41,699 bases of DNA. Source: RGEC01 sp964626685 (lineage in GTDB: Bacteria > Bacteroidota > Bacteroidia > NS11-12g > UBA955). Below, piece after piece: positions 17,106 to 25,991 of the stretch. Where the stretch lies: the NCBI GenBank assembly GCA_964626685.1, contig CAZVJY010000015.1, positions 1 through 41,699 on the forward strand, read 5' to 3'. Numbering within the stretch: position 1 is the first letter of the stretch; every line of letters starts with the position of its first letter. The position numbers were made by a program, and so were the translations under genes. Under the pieces are notes generated by a model, which saw only the letters and a program-made list of their open reading frames with translations, was not told the origin of the DNA and searched no databases.

Positions 17106-18482
17106 ATGATCAAAGGGCTTTCAGCAGCATTTTTTGCCTGTTTGTATGGAATGGGTTGGCTGAGCGCCCAAAATGCCTCAGGCGTTCTTCCACAGCGTTT
17201 TTTAGGCACATTTGAAGGTTCTGTGTTGGTTCATCCCGGCAGTAAAACCGAAGGAAACCGATATGTACGGCAAATCAGTATTTATCCTTCGCCCAAAGGT
17301 GCTTTCGGACAAGGTAAACCTGCCTATTCAATGACGTTTATTGCTACCTCCGGTTACGAAAAACACTACGATACCCTCACGCTTACCGTGGAAGACAGCA
17401 ACTCCGGTATGGCCACCATCTCCGGTTACGACAGCCTAAAACATCCCGCAAGGTTTGCCAGAAATTGCCTGTCATTCAGTAAAGGCATTCCAGGCTCGCA
17501 ATTTAATTACAGCCTGGTATTCGAAGATTCTGCAGTGCTATTTACCATGATGCCCAATACTTTTTGGAGTCCGGCATTAACCTGGGGGGCAATACAAACT
17601 GGAACCCTGCGGCGACAGAAAGATCCTGAGGTGTCCGCAGGAGAACTCATTCAGTTGGGTTATTTTTCATCAAAGTACACAGCCCCGCACAGGGTGGCAG
17701 TATGGCTGCCTGATGGCTACACACCGGGAACATCTGTGCCAGTTATTTACATGCACGACGGGCAAATGCTGTTTGATAGCCGTGTTACCTGGAACAAGCA
17801 GGAGTGGGGTGTCGATGAAATATTGGCGGCCCGCGCCCAAAAAGCCGTGGTGGTGGGCATCTGGAATGACGGCAAGAACCGCAGCGGCGATTATTTTCCG
17901 CAAAAGGTTTGGGATAACTATATATCGGTGGCCGATAAGGATAGCATTATTAATAAAATCGGGGGTCGTGTGCCCTTATTTGGCAGTGCGGGTAGCTCGA
18001 ATGCCGATGCGTATCTTCAATTTCTGGTTAATGAACTCAAACCTTACATAGACAAACGATTTGTGCCGGCAACAAACCCTGACAATACCATCATAGCAGG
18101 GGCCAGTATGGGCGGACTTATCTCTTGGTATGCTCTATGCGAATATCCTGATGTGTTTGGCAGAGCCATTTGTCTTTCTACACACTGGCCGGGTACATCG
18201 CACCTTCGTTATCGTGCCGCACCGGCTGCGTTTCAGCGATATTTATCCCAAAAACTGCCTATTAATGGCCAACACAAGATATTTTTTGCCCACGGCACCG
18301 GCTATCTGGACTCACTGTATGGTCCGCACCAGCAAAAAGTGGATGGGGTTATGAAAAAACGCGGTTATGTCTTCGGTAAAAACTGGAAAACGGTGGTTTA
18401 TCAAGGGGCTGACCATAATGAGACGGAATGGCGCAAGCAAATGAAGGATGCACTGGATTTTATAATCCCTGAAAAAAGATAG
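17106..18482 (+). CDS. Secreted alpha/beta-hydrolase, esterase (Fes/EstD) family
   Basis: A 458-aa exported protein. It has a signal peptide (residues 1-21, ending WLSAQ), an unrecognised beta-rich N-terminal domain (about 25-170), and a C-terminal esterase domain of the enterochelin-esterase/esterase D type. That domain shows VIYMHDGQMLFD (the oxyanion/early strand region), nucleophile Ser334 in AGASMGG, and a probable catalytic His437 in GADHNE. Ester hydrolysis is expected in the periplasm or outside the cell, but the substrate (siderophore, carbohydrate ester or other) is not shown. There is no T9SS sorting domain. The stop lies 10 bp from the convergent pirin gene. Confidence 0.85.
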   Translation: MIKGLSAAFFACLYGMGWLSAQNASGVLPQRFLGTFEGSVLVHPGSKTEGNRYVRQISIYPSPKGAFGQGKPAYSMTFIATSGYEKHYDTLTLTVEDSNSGMATISGYDSLKHPARFARNCLSFSKGIPGSQFNYSLVFEDSAVLFTMMPNTFWSPALTWGAIQTGTLRRQKDPEVSAGELIQLGYFSSKYTAPHRVAVWLPDGYTPGTSVPVIYMHDGQMLFDSRVTWNKQEWGVDEILAARAQKAVVVGIWNDGKNRSGDYFPQKVWDNYISVADKDSIINKIGGRVPLFGSAGSSNADAYLQFLVNELKPYIDKRFVPATNPDNTIIAGASMGGLISWYALCEYPDVFGRAICLSTHWPGTSHLRYRAAPAAFQRYLSQKLPINGQHKIFFAHGTGYLDSLYGPHQQKVDGVMKKRGYVFGKNWKTVVYQGADHNETEWRKQMKDALDFIIPEKR

Positions 18483-18492
18483 ACAGCGAACT

Positions 18493-19626
18493 TTACCCCG
18501 GCAACTCTTCCCTGCCATCTGCATGCAAGGCAAATCGGCCTTTGCTGCGGTCATGAACCTGCCCGGTTTTGGGCCAGGGCCAGCCGCCAAATTGCGTGGC
18601 GTGGTAATCCTGAAATGCCTGGTAGATTTCGTCTTTGGTGTTCATCACAAACGGACCGTATTGGATAACGGGTTCCTGAATGGGTTTGCCTTGCAGAATC
18701 AGGATTTTACCTGCTTTGCCACCGTTTTGAATGAGTACATCGGCGCGTGCATCCAGTTCGGCACCGTGGTAGGCCTTCAGTTCGAAACCCGCTAGGGTAA
18801 GCGCATCTCCCTCATAGAAATAGAGCATGCGATTGATTCCATCGCCGGCGGCGGGTAGGGTGAAAGATGCGTTTTCCTCCATGCTGATGTTCCAGATGGC
18901 CACCTGATTTTCGGGGATACCGGCCCATGAGTCTGGTGGGGGAGCCGGAGCGGTTTTGTCGGCCAGCCTGCCAGCAATCACTTCTACCATGGTGTTTTTG
19001 CCATTGGTATCGGTGTGGTTATGGCGGGGTATGGTGTGGCTCCAAAGCATTTTGAAGTGCGGCTCCACCATTTTATTTCTTTTGGGCAGGTTCAGCCATA
19101 TTTGAAACAGCTCCATGGTGTTATCCTTATCCGGATGGATGAGGGGAAACATTTCGGAGTGCTGCACACCTTTACCTGCAGTCATCCACTGCACATCGCC
19201 ATCGCCATAGCGGCCTGCCGCACCCAGTGAATCGGCGTGGTCCACCAGCCCGCGGCGCACCACGGTCACCGTTTCAAAACCGCGGTGAGGATGACCCGGA
19301 AAACCGGGTACGGTATCGCCGTGATACATTCGCCATCCGTCTTTGATAATAAAATCATCGCCTATGGAACGCCCGCTCAGCAGTTCAGGTGCGGGGCCCA
19401 TCTGCTCGTTGCCGGCGGGGAAATAATCTTCGTGGTGCACACAAAACAAAAACGGATCCAGGGTTTCCCACTGAAAACCGAGTTCCATGCTGCGTTTGAT
19501 GGGATTGCTCATTTCTTCTTCTTTTTTAAAGGCTTTGGCCATAGCCAGAGCTGGCAGTGCAGCTGCACCGGCTATTCCCAGTCCAAGGCGGGTTAAAAAA
19601 CTTCTGCGGGGTTCCTGCTTTGCCAT
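18493..19626 (-). CDS. Pirin family protein with a Tat-type signal
   Basis: A 377-aa double-cupin protein. The N-terminal cupin has HPHRGFETVT and, further on, GVQHSEM, which together give the three His and one Glu that bind iron in pirins. The C-terminal cupin follows, ending with an extra segment about a NMKDEIYQAF-like helix and a Gly/Trp-rich tail. The unusual feature is the N-terminus: PRRSFLTRLGLGIAGAA is a twin-arginine signal, so the protein should be exported folded, probably with its metal. Most pirins are cytosolic quercetinase-like or regulatory proteins. The function here is unknown. Confidence 0.85.
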   Translation of the reverse strand: MAKQEPRRSFLTRLGLGIAGAAALPALAMAKAFKKEEEMSNPIKRSMELGFQWETLDPFLFCVHHEDYFPAGNEQMGPAPELLSGRSIGDDFIIKDGWRMYHGDTVPGFPGHPHRGFETVTVVRRGLVDHADSLGAAGRYGDGDVQWMTAGKGVQHSEMFPLIHPDKDNTMELFQIWLNLPKRNKMVEPHFKMLWSHTIPRHNHTDTNGKNTMVEVIAGRLADKTAPAPPPDSWAGIPENQVAIWNISMEENASFTLPAAGDGINRMLYFYEGDALTLAGFELKAYHGAELDARADVLIQNGGKAGKILILQGKPIQEPVIQYGPFVMNTKDEIYQAFQDYHATQFGGWPWPKTGQVHDRSKGRFALHADGREELPG

Positions 19627-19641
19627 AGTTTAGTGTTTTAA

Positions 19642-19673
19642 CAAAGTTAGTAAAAGTTTGTTTAAACAACAAA
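19642..19673 (-). promoter_or_regulatory. Promoter of the pirin gene
   Basis: On the minus strand, TTTG (19673-19670), a 20-bp spacer and TAACTTTG (19649-19642), 15 nt ahead of the ATG. A close match to the phylum consensus. Confidence 0.65.
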
Positions 19674-19681
19674 CATCTTCT

Positions 19682-21328
19682 TCAGGTTTGCAGCACCCCT
19701 ACATTGAAGGGTTTTACGGGTGCCTGCGAAGCGGCCTGAATGCCCATGCTAATCCAGGTGCGGGTTTGCAGGGGATCGATGATGGCATCTACCCACAGGC
19801 GCGAGGCCGCGTAGTAGGGCGTGGTTTGGTTTTCGTATCGCTGCGTGATTTTATCCAGCAGGGCCTTTTTGGCTTCTGGGGTAATTTCCTCACCCTTGGC
19901 TTTTAAGCTCATTTCCTCAATTTGCAGCAGCACTTTAGCGGCCTGTTCGCCACCCATCACGGCTATTTTTGCCGAGGGCCAAGCCACAATCAGACGGGGG
20001 TCGTAGGCCTTGCCACACATGGCGTAATTACCGGCGCCATAGCTGTTGCCCATAATCACGGTAAACTTGGGAACCGTGCTGTTGCTCATGGCATTTACCA
20101 TTTTAGCACCATCCTTGATGATACCGCCCTGTTCGCTGCGGCTGCCTACCATAAAGCCGGTTACATCCTGCAGAAACACCAGGGGAATGTTTTTTTGGTT
20201 GCAATTCATGATGAAGCGGGCGGCTTTATCGGCGCTGTCGCTGTAGATGACACCGCCAAACTGCATTTCGGTGCTGCCACCGGGTTTTTTTGCCTTTGCC
20301 AGTTCGCGGTTGTTGGCCACAATGCCCACAGCCCATCCATCGATACGAGCATAACCGCAGATGATGGTTTTGCCGTAGTTCTCTTTGTATTGCTCAAACT
20401 CGCTGTTGTCTACCAGCCGGTGAATGATTTCCAGGGTTTTGTAGGGTTTGGAGCGTTCTGAGGGCAGAATTCCCCAGATGTCTTTGGGGTTCTCCTTGGG
20501 TGCGGCGGGTTTCACGCGGCTAAAACCGGCATCGTGGGGTTTGCCCAGTTTGTCCATGATGTAGCGTATGCGGTCCAGGCAGCTTTTGTCGTCGGGGAAT
20601 TTATCGTCGATTACCCCGCTTATTTCACTTTGCGTGGTGCCTCCGCCCAGGGTTTCATTGTCTACATCTTCGCCAATGGCGGCTTTTACCAGGTAGCTGC
20701 CGGCCAAAAAGATGGATCCGGTTTTATCCACGATGAGGGCTTCATCGCTCATGATGGGCAGGTATGCACCTCCGGCCACGCAGCTTCCCATTACGGCGGC
20801 AATCTGGGTGATGCCCATGCTGCTCATAATAGCGTTGTTGCGGAAGATGCGTCCGAAGTGTTCTTTGTCAGGGAAAATCTCGTCCTGCATGGGCAGGTAC
20901 ACGCCGGCGCTGTCTACGAGGTAAATGATAGGCAGGTGGTTTTCCATGGCAATTTCCTGGGCGCGGAGGTTTTTCTTGCCGGTAATGGGAAACCAGGCGC
21001 CGGCTTTCACGGTGGCGTCATTGGCCACAATCATGCACTGGCGTCCTGATACAAAGCCAATGCCAGCCACCACGCCGCCGGCGGGGCAGCCCCCGTGTTC
21101 GGGGTACATGTCATAGCCCGCAAACTCGCCGATTTCGATCCATTCGGAGTCTTTATCGCGCAGGTAATCAATGCGTTCGCGGCACAGCATTTTGCCTTTT
21201 TCCTTTTGTTTGGCGGCCGCTTTGGCCCCGCCACCCTGGTGGATTACGGACAGTTTTTGCTTGACTGCATCCCAGGCCTGTTTGTTCAGGTCTTCGTTTT
21301 TGTTGAATTCCAGATCTGTTTTTGCCAT
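19682..21328 (-). CDS. Acyl-CoA carboxylase, carboxyltransferase (beta) subunit
   Basis: A 548-aa protein with the two crotonase-like halves of biotin-dependent carboxyltransferases. The N-half has GRQCMIVANDATVKAG and VDSAGVYLPMQ; the C-half has PLVFLQDVTGFMVGSRSE and GNSYGAGNYAMCGKAYDP. The motifs resemble methylcrotonyl-CoA carboxylase beta (leucine degradation) more than propionyl-CoA carboxylase, but sequence alone does not settle this. The biotin carboxylase/biotin carrier partner is not adjacent, so it must be encoded elsewhere. It starts at the ATG at 21328, with a TAATTTTG box just upstream. Confidence 0.88.
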   Translation of the reverse strand: MAKTDLEFNKNEDLNKQAWDAVKQKLSVIHQGGGAKAAAKQKEKGKMLCRERIDYLRDKDSEWIEIGEFAGYDMYPEHGGCPAGGVVAGIGFVSGRQCMIVANDATVKAGAWFPITGKKNLRAQEIAMENHLPIIYLVDSAGVYLPMQDEIFPDKEHFGRIFRNNAIMSSMGITQIAAVMGSCVAGGAYLPIMSDEALIVDKTGSIFLAGSYLVKAAIGEDVDNETLGGGTTQSEISGVIDDKFPDDKSCLDRIRYIMDKLGKPHDAGFSRVKPAAPKENPKDIWGILPSERSKPYKTLEIIHRLVDNSEFEQYKENYGKTIICGYARIDGWAVGIVANNRELAKAKKPGGSTEMQFGGVIYSDSADKAARFIMNCNQKNIPLVFLQDVTGFMVGSRSEQGGIIKDGAKMVNAMSNSTVPKFTVIMGNSYGAGNYAMCGKAYDPRLIVAWPSAKIAVMGGEQAAKVLLQIEEMSLKAKGEEITPEAKKALLDKITQRYENQTTPYYAASRLWVDAIIDPLQTRTWISMGIQAASQAPVKPFNVGVLQT

Positions 21329-21335
21329 GAAGGTT

Positions 21336-21343
21336 CAAAATTA
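21336..21343 (-). promoter_or_regulatory. -7 element of the carboxyltransferase gene
   Basis: TAATTTTG on the minus strand, 7 nt before the ATG. It implies a very short leader. Confidence 0.45.
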
Positions 21344-21486
21344 CGGGAATACGGGTGTATAGTGTATAGTTTGTCTATTATCCATGCGCCGACCCGGCTC
21401 ATAGCCCACGGTTCAAACCCGGGGCCGGCATGGGCCTGTTTTCCAATAAACCAATAAGCCATGAGACCAATAAACCCAATATTCCT

Positions 21487-21494
21487 TATCTTTG
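21487..21494 (+). promoter_or_regulatory. -7 element of the SRP RNA gene
   Basis: TATCTTTG ends about 5-7 nt before the predicted first base of the SRP RNA, the spacing expected for the -7 box. No clear TTTG is seen 20 bp upstream. Confidence 0.55.
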
Positions 21495-21498
21495 CACC

Positions 21499-21586
21499 GG
21501 CGGTACGGCCAGCTCCCCGTTCAATTCCCCAGGGCCGGAAGGCAGCAAGGACAGCGGGTTGTAGCGGCGCGATACCGCCTTTTTTT
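21499..21586 (+). ncRNA. ffs: Signal recognition particle RNA, small bacterial type
   Basis: An RNA of about 88 nt. The termini pair (GCGGTA at 21500-21505 with TACCGC at 21573-21578). The apex carries the conserved SRP hairpin, GGCCGGAAGGCAGCAAGGAC, with the GGAA tetraloop and the asymmetric loop that binds Ffh. It has no Alu domain. A run of seven T's from 21580 serves as terminator. The RNA with Ffh and FtsY targets nascent membrane proteins to SecYEG. It faces rsgA tail to tail, with 2-3 nt between them. Confidence 0.93.
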
Positions 21587-21588
21587 AT

Positions 21589-22512
21589 TCAACTAAACAC
21601 ATCCTCGCCTTGCAGAATGCTCAGGTAGGAATAAAAACGCTGCATGGGTATTCGCCCCTTTTCCACAGCAGTTTTGATGGCACACTCCGGTTCATTGGTG
21701 TGGCTGCAGTCGTTGAACTTGCAATGGTTTAAAAATGGCCTGAACTCCGGAAAATATTGCCCGCTTTCTTTGGGCAGAATGTCTACCAGGCCGAAATCGC
21801 GGATGCCGGGAGTGTCAATAATGCCTGTGGGTCCTTCAAACATATGCATCTCGGCAAACGTGGTGGTGTGCTTGCCTTTTTCGTGTGCCTCGGAAATGAT
21901 GCCAACGCGGGCTTCGGCCTCCGGAAACATGCAGTTTAGCAGGGTGCTTTTGCCCACGCCGCTGTGTCCTGCAAACAACACGGTTTTTCCGGCGATTTCT
22001 TTTTTAAGTTCATCCACGCCCTGCCCCGTAGTCGCCGATCCGGTGATGACTTTATAACCGGCATTGCGGTAAATTTCTCCCACCTCGTCTAACAATTCCA
22101 GGCCTTCTGCGGGCAGTAAATCGGTTTTATTAAGGAATATTATGGCCGGTATATGAAATGCTTCACAGCACACCAAAAAACGGTCAATAAAGCCAAATGA
22201 AGTGCGGGGAGCTGCCAGTCCGGCAACCATTACGGCCACATCGATGTTGGCAGCAATGATTTGCCTTCGGCTGCTCAGTTTGTTGCTTTTACGGATAACC
22301 CAGTTTCTTCGGGGTTCAATGTCGGTGATGCTGCAGGTGTCGGGGTATTGCGGATCGGGTTGCAGCAGCACCCGGTCACCTACCGCAATGGGGTTGCTGG
22401 TATCGGCTTCCTGCAGACGGATTTTACCGCGAACGCGGGCTTTCCATGCTTTACCTTCTTCATCGAGTACGTTGTACCAGCTTCCTGTGCTTTTAACAAC
22501 GATTCCCTTCAT
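21589..22512 (-). CDS. rsgA: Ribosome small subunit-dependent GTPase A
   Basis: A 307-aa circularly permuted GTPase that assists late 30S maturation. It has an N-terminal OB fold (about 1-70), then G4 (NKTD) ahead of G1 (GHSGVGKST) and G3 (DTPG), which is the permuted order of the family. A C-terminal zinc knuckle follows, with HCKFNDCSH and PECAI. The frame is open to 22623, but the ATG at 22512 begins the canonical N-terminus (MKGIVVKSTGSWY). Its A overlaps the last base of the metF stop (TGATG), so it is the last gene of the operon. Its stop reaches the SRP RNA terminator. Confidence 0.96.
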   Translation of the reverse strand: MKGIVVKSTGSWYNVLDEEGKAWKARVRGKIRLQEADTSNPIAVGDRVLLQPDPQYPDTCSITDIEPRRNWVIRKSNKLSSRRQIIAANIDVAVMVAGLAAPRTSFGFIDRFLVCCEAFHIPAIIFLNKTDLLPAEGLELLDEVGEIYRNAGYKVITGSATTGQGVDELKKEIAGKTVLFAGHSGVGKSTLLNCMFPEAEARVGIISEAHEKGKHTTTFAEMHMFEGPTGIIDTPGIRDFGLVDILPKESGQYFPEFRPFLNHCKFNDCSHTNEPECAIKTAVEKGRIPMQRFYSYLSILQGEDVFS

Positions 22513-23468
22513 CAGAAAATGGCCCTGCAAATCGCTGAGGTTTGTTCGCTTTTGCCCATGGTGTAGAAATGGAGTACCGGTGCACCTTTTTGCATCAGTT
22601 CCTTGCACTGCATGGTGGCCCATTCTGTGCCAATCTGCTTGATGGCAGCATCATCGGTAATTCCTTCGGTGGCTTTGCGCAGGTCTTCGGGCATCTCAAT
22701 GTGGAATATGCGGGGCAGCACGTCCATTTGCTTGGCGGTACTGAGGGGTTTTATACCGGGAATAATGGGCACCTGAATGCCGTTTTCCCTGCATTTTGCC
22801 ACAAAGTCGAAATAGTGGCGGTTATCAAAAAACATTTGGGTAACCAGAAAATCGGCACCGGCTTCTACCTTGCGTTTTAGGTATTTCATATCTACCTCCA
22901 TACTGGGGGCGTCCATGTGTTTTTCAGGATAGGCCGCTGCTCCTATGCAGAAATGCGTATCGCGGGCATTGGTTAACTCCTCATCCAGGTAAATACCTGC
23001 ATTCATATTACGGATCTGGTGTATAAGGTCAAGGGCATTTTTATGGCCATCCGGTTCGGGAATGAAGTGGGAATCGCCTTTGCGGGCATCACCACGAAGG
23101 GCAAGAATGTTATCAATACCCAGAAAGTCGAGGTCGATGAGTGCGTTTTCGGTGTCTTCGCGTGAAAATCCACCACAGATCAGGTGCGGAACTGCATCAA
23201 TCTTGTATTTGTGCTGCAAAGCCGCACAAATGGCCACGGTGCCGGGTCGTTTGCGTGTGCTCACCTTGTCGAAGCTGCCGTCGGGTCTGTTGCGCAGGAT
23301 AAAATCCTCGCGGTGGTAGGTAACATCGATAAACGAGGGCTTGAATTCAATGAGGGGGTCTATGCCTTTCCACAGTGTGGCTATATCTGCTCCTTTAAGT
23401 GGGGGAAGAATTTCAAATGAAAAAAGGGTTTTACCGGCAGCGCCGCGAATGTGGTCAATGATTTTCAT
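22512..23468 (-). CDS. metF: Methylenetetrahydrofolate reductase [NAD(P)H]
   Basis: A 318-aa flavoprotein that reduces 5,10-methylene-THF to 5-methyl-THF for methionine synthesis. It has the beta/alpha barrel hallmarks: FEILPP near the N-terminus with the catalytic Glu, DVTYH, LALRGDARKG for FAD, and QMFFDNRHYFDF plus PGIKPLSTAKQ further on. The length is standard, with no regulatory C-terminal domain. It begins 2 nt after the M28 peptidase stop and shares one base with rsgA, so it is probably co-transcribed with both. No S-box or other methionine riboswitch is seen ahead of it. Confidence 0.95.
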   Translation of the reverse strand: MKIIDHIRGAAGKTLFSFEILPPLKGADIATLWKGIDPLIEFKPSFIDVTYHREDFILRNRPDGSFDKVSTRKRPGTVAICAALQHKYKIDAVPHLICGGFSREDTENALIDLDFLGIDNILALRGDARKGDSHFIPEPDGHKNALDLIHQIRNMNAGIYLDEELTNARDTHFCIGAAAYPEKHMDAPSMEVDMKYLKRKVEAGADFLVTQMFFDNRHYFDFVAKCRENGIQVPIIPGIKPLSTAKQMDVLPRIFHIEMPEDLRKATEGITDDAAIKQIGTEWATMQCKELMQKGAPVLHFYTMGKSEQTSAICRAIF

Positions 23469-23470
23469 GG

Positions 23471-25189
23471 TTAAAACTCAACGGTAGTGGTTAGGGTTTT
23501 GCTGTCACGAAGGTAGCTTACTTCTGCTTTCCGGCCCTTTTCAAATTTGGAAAGCGCATTCATGTAGTCCGAAACGTTTCCAATGCTGATTTCGCCCACG
23601 CGGGTAATAATATCGCCGCGCTGCAGGCCTGCTTTTTGGGCGGGGCGGCCTTCGGTAACGCCATCCAGTCTCATGCCATTGCCGGTATAGGTATAATCGG
23701 GCATCACACCCAGCGTAACTTTGAAATTGCTGCGTCCCGGGGTAACATCTTTGGTTTTGGTAAAGGCAGGTTTTTTCTTGCCTGTATTGGCTGAAATTAC
23801 CTGTTCGATTACCTCCACGGCGGCAGCCATGCCTGCGTAGTTGATTTTATCGGCATCGTCGGAAGGTTTGTGATAGTCTTCATGCTGACCGCTGAAGAAA
23901 TGCAGCACGGGAATACCTTCCAGGTAAAAAGATGCGTGGTCACTCGGGCCAAGTCCACTTTCTGTGGTGGCAATACGTATGCGGTTTGTGTCGTTTTTGA
24001 TGGCTGAAAGGGTGGTTTTCCAAATAGGGCTGGTTCCCACACCGTTTACCATCAGGGTTTTGCTTTGCGAATCAAGGCGGCCCAGCATATCAATGTTGAT
24101 GACGTAACTGATTTTTTGTTTGGGTACGGGGCACTGCTGTAAAAAGTGTTTTGAGCCCAGCAGCCCCAGCTCTTCGCCGCTGAAAGCCACAAAAACCAGG
24201 TTATTCTTTTTGTATTTCAGGCCTTTGAGGCTGCGTGACAGTTCCAGCATGGCTGCCACACCGCTGGCATTGTCATCGGCACCATTATGAATGGCCTGCG
24301 GGCCGGTGTAGCGGCTTCCGCCATATTCGTTAAAACCGAGGTGGTCGTGGTGGGCACAGACAATAATGCTGTTTTTGCCCTTTTTAAATTTACCGGAAAC
24401 CCCAACAACATTGTGGGCCGTGTTTTTAAATACCGCAATATGGCTTTTCATTCTCATGGTCATGCCACGGGGCAATTCTCTGGCAAATCCGTCGGTGAGG
24501 TAAAAAATGGGGATATTAAATGTTTTGGCATTTCGGTCTAGCTGGGCTTTGGGAATTTCTGCTGCACTGCTTCCCGGCAGGAATAGAATGCCAACAGCTC
24601 CGTGTGCCAGCGCCTCTCTGATTTTGGTATTGATATCAGCTACACCGGCATATGGACTTTTTATGTTATCCTGATCGCCGGGAAAACCCAGTCGGATAAT
24701 GGCAATTTTACCTTTTACACCGCCGTCATTTTCAAAATCATCTCTTTTGATGCTGTCGCGCGAAACCAGGCCGTATCCGCAATCGAGAATCTCTGCTTCT
24801 GCACTGTCTTCATTACCGGACTGACTGATTGGGTAAAAGTGTTCGTTTAGAAACAATGATTTTACCGCTCCCGGACCCATCACAAATGCCAGTTCGCACT
24901 GTTGTTTTGCTATGCGTAGCTGAATGATATCAAAAGTTTGAAACCAGTTCTTTTTGAGGGGTTTTAGACCGGCTTCTTTCATGCGTGAAACGATAAATTC
25001 CGCTGACAGTTTTTCGCCAGGAGAACCGGTTTGCCTGCCTTCCAACGCATCGGAGGCCAGATAGCTTACATCGTTCGAAAGGCGGTTGATGCGTTTTTCA
25101 TTTACAGATTTCTGGGCCTGCAAAAATCCCACAAATACCACAGCAGCAGTGAGTAAGAGGTTCTTAGGGTTGTTAAGAAAAAATGTCAT
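23471..25189 (-). CDS. Exported M28 family zinc peptidase with PA and PDZ domains
   Basis: A 572-aa protein with a signal peptide (MTFFLNNPKNLLLTAAVVFV, ending LQAQ). A PA-type insert follows (about 120-245, with GKIAIIRLG), then the M28 aminopeptidase domain and a C-terminal PDZ domain (about 485-572, GLQRGDIITRVGE). Zinc ligands are visible: AHHDHLG (about H280 and D282), NGADDNASG (D305), SGEELGLLGS (E339/E340), NIDMLGR (D367) and DYHKPSDD (H440). An in-frame TTG at 25204 lies upstream, but the ATG at 25189 gives the better signal peptide. The start overlaps the TauE gene's 3' end by 17 nt. Confidence 0.91.
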   Translation of the reverse strand: MTFFLNNPKNLLLTAAVVFVGFLQAQKSVNEKRINRLSNDVSYLASDALEGRQTGSPGEKLSAEFIVSRMKEAGLKPLKKNWFQTFDIIQLRIAKQQCELAFVMGPGAVKSLFLNEHFYPISQSGNEDSAEAEILDCGYGLVSRDSIKRDDFENDGGVKGKIAIIRLGFPGDQDNIKSPYAGVADINTKIREALAHGAVGILFLPGSSAAEIPKAQLDRNAKTFNIPIFYLTDGFARELPRGMTMRMKSHIAVFKNTAHNVVGVSGKFKKGKNSIIVCAHHDHLGFNEYGGSRYTGPQAIHNGADDNASGVAAMLELSRSLKGLKYKKNNLVFVAFSGEELGLLGSKHFLQQCPVPKQKISYVINIDMLGRLDSQSKTLMVNGVGTSPIWKTTLSAIKNDTNRIRIATTESGLGPSDHASFYLEGIPVLHFFSGQHEDYHKPSDDADKINYAGMAAAVEVIEQVISANTGKKKPAFTKTKDVTPGRSNFKVTLGVMPDYTYTGNGMRLDGVTEGRPAQKAGLQRGDIITRVGEISIGNVSDYMNALSKFEKGRKAEVSYLRDSKTLTTTVEF

Positions 25190-25991
25190 ACAGGGTTTTA
25201 ACAATTACAATGGAAGAAAGGATTGCAAAGATAATTCGCAAAGTGGTTTCGGAGATACGTTTGGCCGCTTTCATGCCCAGGGTGGCAAACACCGCTACAC
25301 CTGCAGCCATGGGCAGCACGTAGGGCCAGGCAATGTAGCCTGTATGTATAAACGGTAATTCGGTAGCACCGGGCGCCAGCATATAGCCTGTTAGCGGGGC
25401 AATCCCCAGCACGGGGATAATGCTCAGAGAAAGCGCTGTGGCCTGCCGCATGGGCATTTTGAGCACCATGCGAAAAAGGGGAACCATAATTACACCGCCA
25501 CCAAGACCGCTCAGGGCAACCACCGCGCCGGCAAAGATGCCTACCAGCATGGCGGATAGCGGTTTTTCCTCTGGTGTGGGTGCTTCAGGGTCTGTTTTTT
25601 TGCCAAAAAGCATGTTGCCGGTAGATATGGCTAAAAACAATAGAAATACGAGATTAAACCGGGATTTGCTGTACCAGTCGCCATGCTGAATGGCATAGGT
25701 GACCGCGTACGAAACCGTGGCCCCAGGAATGCCTATACTCAATACTTTGCGCCATTGCCATTCGCCCAGACGGTATTGTTTCCAGGTTCCTGCCAATCCG
25801 CTCACAACCACCAGCAAAATGCTGTTGGCTAGGGTAAAACGCACAATTTCTTCCGGGGGCATTCCCACGGAGGCAAACAGCCAGCTTAGCAATGGTATGA
25901 AGATAATGCCACCGCCCACGCCCAGCATGCCGGCCAGAAAGCCGCCTGCGGCGCCCACCAGGGGCAACATCAGCCATTGCAGTGTGCTCAT
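25173..25991 (-). CDS. TauE/SafE family sulfite/sulfonate exporter
   Basis: A 272-aa inner-membrane protein with about eight hydrophobic segments. It shows the family's internal duplication: LAGMLGVGGGIIFIPLL near the N-terminus and VVALSGLGGGVIMVPLF at the start of the second half. TauE/SafE proteins are thought to move sulfite, sulfoacetate or related anions. The substrate here is unknown. The ATG follows the S41 protease stop with no gap, and the 3' end overlaps the M28 gene, so translation is probably coupled. Confidence 0.88.
   Translation of the reverse strand: MSTLQWLMLPLVGAAGGFLAGMLGVGGGIIFIPLLSWLFASVGMPPEEIVRFTLANSILLVVVSGLAGTWKQYRLGEWQWRKVLSIGIPGATVSYAVTYAIQHGDWYSKSRFNLVFLLFLAISTGNMLFGKKTDPEAPTPEEKPLSAMLVGIFAGAVVALSGLGGGVIMVPLFRMVLKMPMRQATALSLSIIPVLGIAPLTGYMLAPGATELPFIHTGYIAWPYVLPMAAGVAVFATLGMKAAKRISETTLRIIFAILSSIVIVKTLYDIFS

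Noticed and set aside
21385..21432. tRNA-Met-like 3' half (GGCTCATAGCC and GGTTCAAACCC)
   Set aside because: An anticodon-arm-like and a T-loop-like string are present, but the T-stem does not pair properly and there is no 5' half or acceptor stem.
22513..22623. Longer N-terminus of rsgA
   Set aside because: The extra 37 residues lie inside metF and do not resemble RsgA. The ATG at 22512 begins the canonical sequence.
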